Positions 60,066 to 64,000 of a stretch of 64,000 bases of DNA are shown here, one piece after another. The stretch is from Thiohalomonas denitrificans (lineage in GTDB: Bacteria; Pseudomonadota; Gammaproteobacteria; Thiohalomonadales; Thiohalomonadaceae). The stretch is taken from NCBI RefSeq assembly GCF_900102855.1, contig NZ_FMWD01000003.1, forward strand, positions 280,140 to 344,139, in the 5' to 3' direction. A model generated the notes under the pieces. The model was not told the origin of the DNA. It made no database searches and saw only the letters and a list, made by a program, of their open reading frames with translations. The position numbers and the translations under genes are program-made. Positions within the stretch are counted from its first letter, which is position 1. Each line of letters opens with the position of its first letter.

Positions 60066-61487
60066 ATGGTTCCGGTAATTCTCGCAGGCGGTGCAGGAAG
60101 CCGTCTCTGGCCCCTGTCGCGTTCGTCACACCCCAAACAGTTCCTGCCCCTTGTCGGCAACAAGACCATGTTGCAGACAACAGTGGAGCGGCTGGAGGGG
60201 ATCGATGGCGGGCGGCTCCCGACGGTCATCTGCAATGAACAGCATCGGTTTCTGGTGGCTGAACAGTTGCGGGAACTCGGTATCGAGGAGGGCGAGATTA
60301 TCCTCGAGCCCTTCGGACGCAATACAGCACCCGCCATCGCCATTGCAGCCATGGCTGCCCGTGAAAAGGATCCCGACGAACTGCTCATCGTGCTCCCGGC
60401 CGATCACTTGCTGGTGGATACAGCTGCATTTCGTAAAGCGGTCGCCCAGGCGGCGACGGCAGCTGAAGAGGGTGCCCTGGCGACTTTCGGAATCGTGCCC
60501 ACCCGGCCGGAGACCGGTTACGGCTATATCCGGGCGGTCGAGGGCGGCCGCGTGTCGCAGGTTTCCCGATTTGTCGAGAAGCCCGATGCGTTGACGGCTG
60601 AAGCATACCTGGACTCGGGTGACTACTACTGGAACGGCGGTATGTTTCTATTTCGTGCCGATCGCATTCTCGAGGAACTCGAGTTGTGGGCCCCGGAGAT
60701 CGTGAGGGCCTGTTCCGAGGCCTACCAATCGGGAACCCGTGACCTGGTTTTCACGAGGCTGGACCCGGCCGCCTTCACCACCTGCCCCAATGTCTCGATC
60801 GATTATGCCGTCATGGAGCACACCGATTCGGCGGTAGTGGTTCCCCTCGAAGCTGGATGGAGCGACATCGGTTCCTGGTCGGCACTCTGCGATGCCGAAG
60901 AGAGCGACGGGCACGGCAATGTGATCAAGGGTGATGCTCTGACCGTAGATACCACAGGGAGCTACATCCGTGCCGAAGATCGGCTGGTGGCAACGATTGG
61001 CCTGAAAGACTGTATCGTCATTGAAACCCCCGATGCGATTCTGGTTGCCGACAAGCATCGTAGCCAGGAGGTCAAGCTGATTGTCGAACAATTGAAAGCG
61101 GCCGGGCGTGACGAGTGCGATTTTCACCGTCGGGTACATCGACCGTGGGGCTTCTATGAAGGAGTAAGCCGCGCTGATCGTTTTCAGGTGAAAAAGATCA
61201 TCGTCAATCCGGGCGCCGCCCTTTCACTGCAGATGCACCACCATCGGGCTGAGCACTGGATTGTCGTGCGAGGTACGGCCAGAGTCATTTGTAATGAGGA
61301 GACTCACCTGATCAGCGAGGATCAGTCGACCTATATTCCGTTGGGCACACTCCACCGCCTGGAGAATCCGGGCAAGATTCCGTTGGAGCTTATTGAAGTC
61401 CAGACCGGTAGTTATTTGGGTGAAGACGACATCGTCCGTTTTCAGGATGACTACCAGCGTATGTCTGAAACCGGCGACCGGGCTTGA
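60066..61487 (+). CDS. manC: Mannose-1-phosphate guanylyltransferase / mannose-6-phosphate isomerase
   Basis: A 473-residue bifunctional type II enzyme. The pyrophosphorylase half has [16 protein letters not shown] and RFVEKPDA; the cupin isomerase half has RPWGFYEGVSRADRFQVKKI, LSLQMHHHRAEHWIVVRGTA and the metal His set. It makes GDP-mannose from fructose-6-P-derived mannose-1-P. ATG 60066 is the natural start; TTG 60057, better spaced from GGAAG, would add three residues. It should supply mannose units for the EPS with the mutase 4 nt downstream. Confidence 0.92.
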   Translation: MVPVILAGGAGSRLWPLSRSSHPKQFLPLVGNKTMLQTTVERLEGIDGGRLPTVICNEQHRFLVAEQLRELGIEEGEIILEPFGRNTAPAIAIAAMAAREKDPDELLIVLPADHLLVDTAAFRKAVAQAATAAEEGALATFGIVPTRPETGYGYIRAVEGGRVSQVSRFVEKPDALTAEAYLDSGDYYWNGGMFLFRADRILEELELWAPEIVRACSEAYQSGTRDLVFTRLDPAAFTTCPNVSIDYAVMEHTDSAVVVPLEAGWSDIGSWSALCDAEESDGHGNVIKGDALTVDTTGSYIRAEDRLVATIGLKDCIVIETPDAILVADKHRSQEVKLIVEQLKAAGRDECDFHRRVHRPWGFYEGVSRADRFQVKKIIVNPGAALSLQMHHHRAEHWIVVRGTARVICNEETHLISEDQSTYIPLGTLHRLENPGKIPLELIEVQTGSYLGEDDIVRFQDDYQRMSETGDRA

Positions 61488-61491
61488 GGGA

Positions 61492-63060
61492 ATGATGGAG
61501 CGGCACTGGGAAATCGAGCAACTCATGGTCCGCAGCGGGGTCGGGTTCGGGACGAGTGGCGCCCGCGGGACTGTTGCAGCTATGACCGACGAAGTCTGCT
61601 ACGCCTATACCCTGGCCTTCCTCCAGCATCTGGAGCAGCAGGGACAAACCGGCCCCGGCAAGCTTGCGATTGCCGGTGACCTGCGTTCCAGCACGGTTCG
61701 CATCATGGCGGCTGTAGCGACGGCTGCCCGGTCCAGAGGGTACCAGGTGATCAACAGCGGCTTCGTACCTTCGCCGGCCCTGGCGCTTTACGGTATGTCC
61801 AACGGACTACCCGCCATCATGGTCACCGGAAGCCATATCCCGGATGATCGAAACGGCCTGAAGTTCAATACACCCTCGGGCGAGATCCTGAAATCCGACG
61901 AAACCGCGATCCGGGCGCAGATGGTTGCGATACCGGCAAGCCGCTTCGACAGAGCTGGCAGTCTGTCGGTGCCCCCTGAACTGCCGAAGGTCGATCCCGC
62001 CGCATTCGAACGCTATGTCCGGCGCTATCTGGATTTCTTTCCGGCCGGGTGTCTTGACGGCTTTAGGGTCGGGATTTATGAACACTCGAGCGTGGCGAGT
62101 AAAGTTCTGAAACGGGTGCTGACGACCCTGGGTGCCGAGGTCATTGCCTTGGGCTATTCAGAGCGCTTTGTGCCGGTTGATACCGAGGCCATCAGGGCCG
62201 AAGATCGGGTACTGGCCCGGCGTTGGTCGACCGAGTACCGCCTCGATAGTGTCGTATCGACCGATGGCGATGGCGACCGCCCCATGGTCAGTGATGAAAA
62301 TGGCGACTGGATACGGGGAGATGTTGCCGGAATCCTTTGTGCCCGCTACCTCGGCGCGGATACGGTGGTCACTCCGGTCAGCTCCAACACCGCTGTGGAG
62401 AAAACCGGGGCATTCAGCGAGGTGCTGCGAACGCGGATTGGTTCGCCGTTTGTCATCGAGGCAATGAATCGTGCATGCCGCGAAGGTGCCAAAACCGTCG
62501 TCGGCTACGAGGCTAACGGTGGATTTCTGACTGCAACCCGGATTGATCGTGAAGAGCGCTCGTTGTCGCCATTACCGACGCGGGACGCGGTGATCGTGGT
62601 GCTGATCCTGCTTCGCCTGGCCCGGGAGAGCGGTGGTGTATCCCGACTGGTCGCCTCACTGCCAGACCGTCATACGGCCAGCGATCGGATCCAGGGGTTT
62701 CCTGCAGAGTGGGCGAGGCTAAAGCTGGACTCCCTTTCCCCTAACGGGGCAGATGACCCGGGAGGGTTTGTAGAAATATTCGGGATTGGCGGTTCGCCGG
62801 TCGGGTCGGATATCACCGACGGTCTGCGGGTTACCTTCGAAAATGGCGAGATCATTCATCTCCGCCCGTCAGGCAACGCCCCGGAAATTCGCTGCTATGT
62901 GGAGTCGGATTCCGAACAGCGCAGTGCCCGTCTCCTGGCCCACTGCCTGCGGACGTTGGAGAGCTGGAAAGAGGATTTTATGCATCGGTCGCCGCCCGGG
63001 GCGGAGGATCGTGTAGCCGGTCAACCCGTTGATCAGCGGGGCCTGCGTAGCAGGACGTAG
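61492..63060 (+). CDS. Phosphohexomutase (phosphomannomutase-like, unusual motifs)
   Basis: A 522-residue alpha-D-phosphohexomutase with all four domains: FGTSGARG at the N-terminus, the phosphoserine loop [14 protein letters not shown] (Ser in place of the usual TASHNP context), the metal loop [11 protein letters not shown] (normally DGDxDR), the sugar loop YEANGGFL (normally GExSGH) and the phosphate-binding [12 protein letters not shown] (normally RPSGTEP). These coordinated deviations define a variant subgroup. In this position it should make mannose-1-phosphate for manC. ATG 61492 or 61495 is the start; the open frame extends further upstream into manC but that is not coding. Confidence 0.82.
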   Translation: MMERHWEIEQLMVRSGVGFGTSGARGTVAAMTDEVCYAYTLAFLQHLEQQGQTGPGKLAIAGDLRSSTVRIMAAVATAARSRGYQVINSGFVPSPALALYGMSNGLPAIMVTGSHIPDDRNGLKFNTPSGEILKSDETAIRAQMVAIPASRFDRAGSLSVPPELPKVDPAAFERYVRRYLDFFPAGCLDGFRVGIYEHSSVASKVLKRVLTTLGAEVIALGYSERFVPVDTEAIRAEDRVLARRWSTEYRLDSVVSTDGDGDRPMVSDENGDWIRGDVAGILCARYLGADTVVTPVSSNTAVEKTGAFSEVLRTRIGSPFVIEAMNRACREGAKTVVGYEANGGFLTATRIDREERSLSPLPTRDAVIVVLILLRLARESGGVSRLVASLPDRHTASDRIQGFPAEWARLKLDSLSPNGADDPGGFVEIFGIGGSPVGSDITDGLRVTFENGEIIHLRPSGNAPEIRCYVESDSEQRSARLLAHCLRTLESWKEDFMHRSPPGAEDRVAGQPVDQRGLRSRT

Positions 63061-63578
63061 ACGGCACCCGTGCCGCCGTCCGTCGGAGTGGCCGATGCGT
63101 AGGCCAGAACATCCTCCCGCTGCCGCAGCCAGTGGGCCACCTTTCGCTTGAGGATCGGCTCCCGATTCATGGAGCCGTTGCCCTTTCCGTGAATGATGCG
63201 TACGCACCGGATATCCTGTCGGTGACAATCGGCGAGAAATTCCACCACGGCCTGCCGCGCCTCTTTGGAGGTCAGACCGTGCAGGTCCAGTTCGGCCCGG
63301 ATACTGTAATGGCCACGGCGGAGCTTGCGGGTTACCGTGTGCTGCAGGCCGGCACGGGCGAAAAGCAGCTCATCGCCGGTTTCCAGATCGGCGGGATCCA
63401 GCGGATCGGAAAGCAGGTCACGAAGCACTTCCCGGTCATCGCGCTCCTGTTGCTGGGGGTGAGGTCGAGGGCGCTGGCGATAGGGCGACACACGGTCGTC
63501 GCAAAGCGGTACTGCATCGCGTACCGTCTCGCGGAACAGGGCCTGCTCCTCTTCGGTTATTTGATATTTGCTCGCCAT
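63033..63578 (-). CDS. Smr-domain protein (SmrA/SmrB-like)
   Basis: A 181-residue protein with a charged N-terminal helix ([19 protein letters not shown]), a linker and a C-terminal Smr domain: [20 protein letters not shown] (LDLHGL motif) and [12 protein letters not shown] (HGKG motif). Length and layout match E. coli SmrA/SmrB (about 185 residues). SmrB cleaves mRNA at collided ribosomes; which paralogue this is cannot be told. ATG 63578 is chosen over a 5' extension lacking similarity. It converges with and overlaps the mutase by 28 nt. Confidence 0.88.
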   Translation of the reverse strand: MASKYQITEEEQALFRETVRDAVPLCDDRVSPYRQRPRPHPQQQERDDREVLRDLLSDPLDPADLETGDELLFARAGLQHTVTRKLRRGHYSIRAELDLHGLTSKEARQAVVEFLADCHRQDIRCVRIIHGKGNGSMNREPILKRKVAHWLRQREDVLAYASATPTDGGTGAVYVLLRRPR

Positions 63579-63683
63579 GACATGAACCTTAAAGTCGGAG
63601 TCTATCACGACCGCTCTCCGGCTGCTTCCGCCCCTCTGTTCGGGTATAGTACGCGTCTTCGAAGAAGCGTAAGTCAGCAAGGA

Positions 63684-64000
63684 ATGAAGATTCTCGTCAG
63701 CAATGATGATGGCTACCAGGCACCGGGTCTGCGTTGTCTCGCCGAGTCGCTAAAGCAGTTGGGAGATGTCACTGTCGTGGCCCCGGAACGGGATCGTAGC
63801 GGGGCCAGCAATTCGCTGACCCTGGAAAGGCCATTGCGGGCTCACCGGGTAGCGCCCGACGTGATTCGTGTCGACGGCACCCCGACGGACTGTGTTCACC
63901 TGGCGGTCACCGGCTTCCTCGATGAGGAGCCGGATATGGTGGTGTCGGGGATAAATGCCGGGGCCAACATGGGTGACGACGTGCTCTATTCCGGCACCGT
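63684..64000 (+). CDS. surE: 5'/3'-nucleotidase SurE (partial, 3' end beyond the window)
   Basis: The first 105 codons: [20 protein letters not shown] (metal-binding Asp pair ND-D), [33 protein letters not shown] and [20 protein letters not shown], all classic SurE signatures. SurE dephosphorylates nucleoside monophosphates. CAGCAAGG precedes ATG 63684. It continues past the right edge and is divergent from the Smr gene. Confidence 0.95.
   Translation, partial: MKILVSNDDGYQAPGLRCLAESLKQLGDVTVVAPERDRSGASNSLTLERPLRAHRVAPDVIRVDGTPTDCVHLAVTGFLDEEPDMVVSGINAGANMGDDVLYSGT

Overview
This 64-kb window is chromosomal DNA of a Gram-negative gammaproteobacterium. The backbone shows the gammaproteobacterial orders bamA-skp-lpxD-fabZ-lpxA-lpxB-rnhB-dnaE-accA-tilS-pyrG-kdsA-eno-ftsB-ispD-ispF-truD-surE. 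The gene content (exosortase-A-type exopolysaccharide genes, gnnA/gnnB-like genes beside lpxB) fits an environmental Chromatiales/Ectothiorhodospiraceae-like or sulfur-oxidising lineage, but nothing in the window fixes the genus. No rRNA, tRNA or CRISPR array was seen.

Layout. (1) 1-3124: end of bamA, then skp, lpxD, fabZ and lpxA, which cover outer-membrane assembly and early lipid A synthesis. (2) About 3125-37400: a 34-kb exopolysaccharide (EPS) locus sitting between lpxA and lpxB. Its left arm (3330-10128) encodes a UDP-sugar dehydrogenase, an initiating sugar-phosphate transferase, an export lipoprotein, a tyrosine autokinase, a beta-barrel protein and an AAA ATPase. The middle (10222-27900) is a variable segment with genes on both strands: glycosyltransferases, a flippase, a ligase/polymerase, a pyruvyl transferase, acyltransferases and aminotransferase. 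It is littered with decayed genes, a MITE-like element and palindromic repeats. The right arm (27936-37351) holds a chain-length protein, deacetylase, FemAB-like transferase, glycosyltransferase and a cassette of asparagine-synthetase-like amidotransferase, acyl carrier protein, AMP-forming ligase and NAD-synthetase-like protein. (3) 37402-40900, minus strand: lpxB with gnnB-like and gnnA-like genes, predicting a lipid A built on 2,3-diamino-2,3-dideoxyglucose. (4) 41191-58691: housekeeping genes rnhB, dnaE, accA, tilS, pyrG, kdsA, eno, ftsB, ispD, ispF and truD, interrupted by a FeoB-like transporter and an HD-domain gene between dnaE and accA. (5) 58736-63578: a second carbohydrate insertion between truD and surE (secreted lyase-like protein, GDP-mannose pyrophosphorylase, phosphohexomutase) plus an Smr-domain gene. 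(6) The start of surE, cut by the window edge.

How it works together. The EPS genes form a plausible Wzx/Wzy-type pathway: undecaprenyl-phosphate priming, glycosyltransfer, flipping, polymerisation, chain-length control by Wzz/tyrosine kinase, and export through a Wza-like lipoprotein. GDP-mannose would come from the genes at 60-63 kb and UDP-sugar acids from the dehydrogenase. Decoration would use pyruvyl, acyl/aminoacyl and amide transfer. Most EPS core proteins resemble families associated with exosortase A (XrtA), yet no exosortase and no PEP-CTERM substrate is encoded here. The most unusual points are the ACP/ligase/two-amidotransferase cassette, the gnnA-gnnB-lpxB cluster, and a shared C-terminal tail on two secreted carbohydrate-active proteins 34 kb apart.
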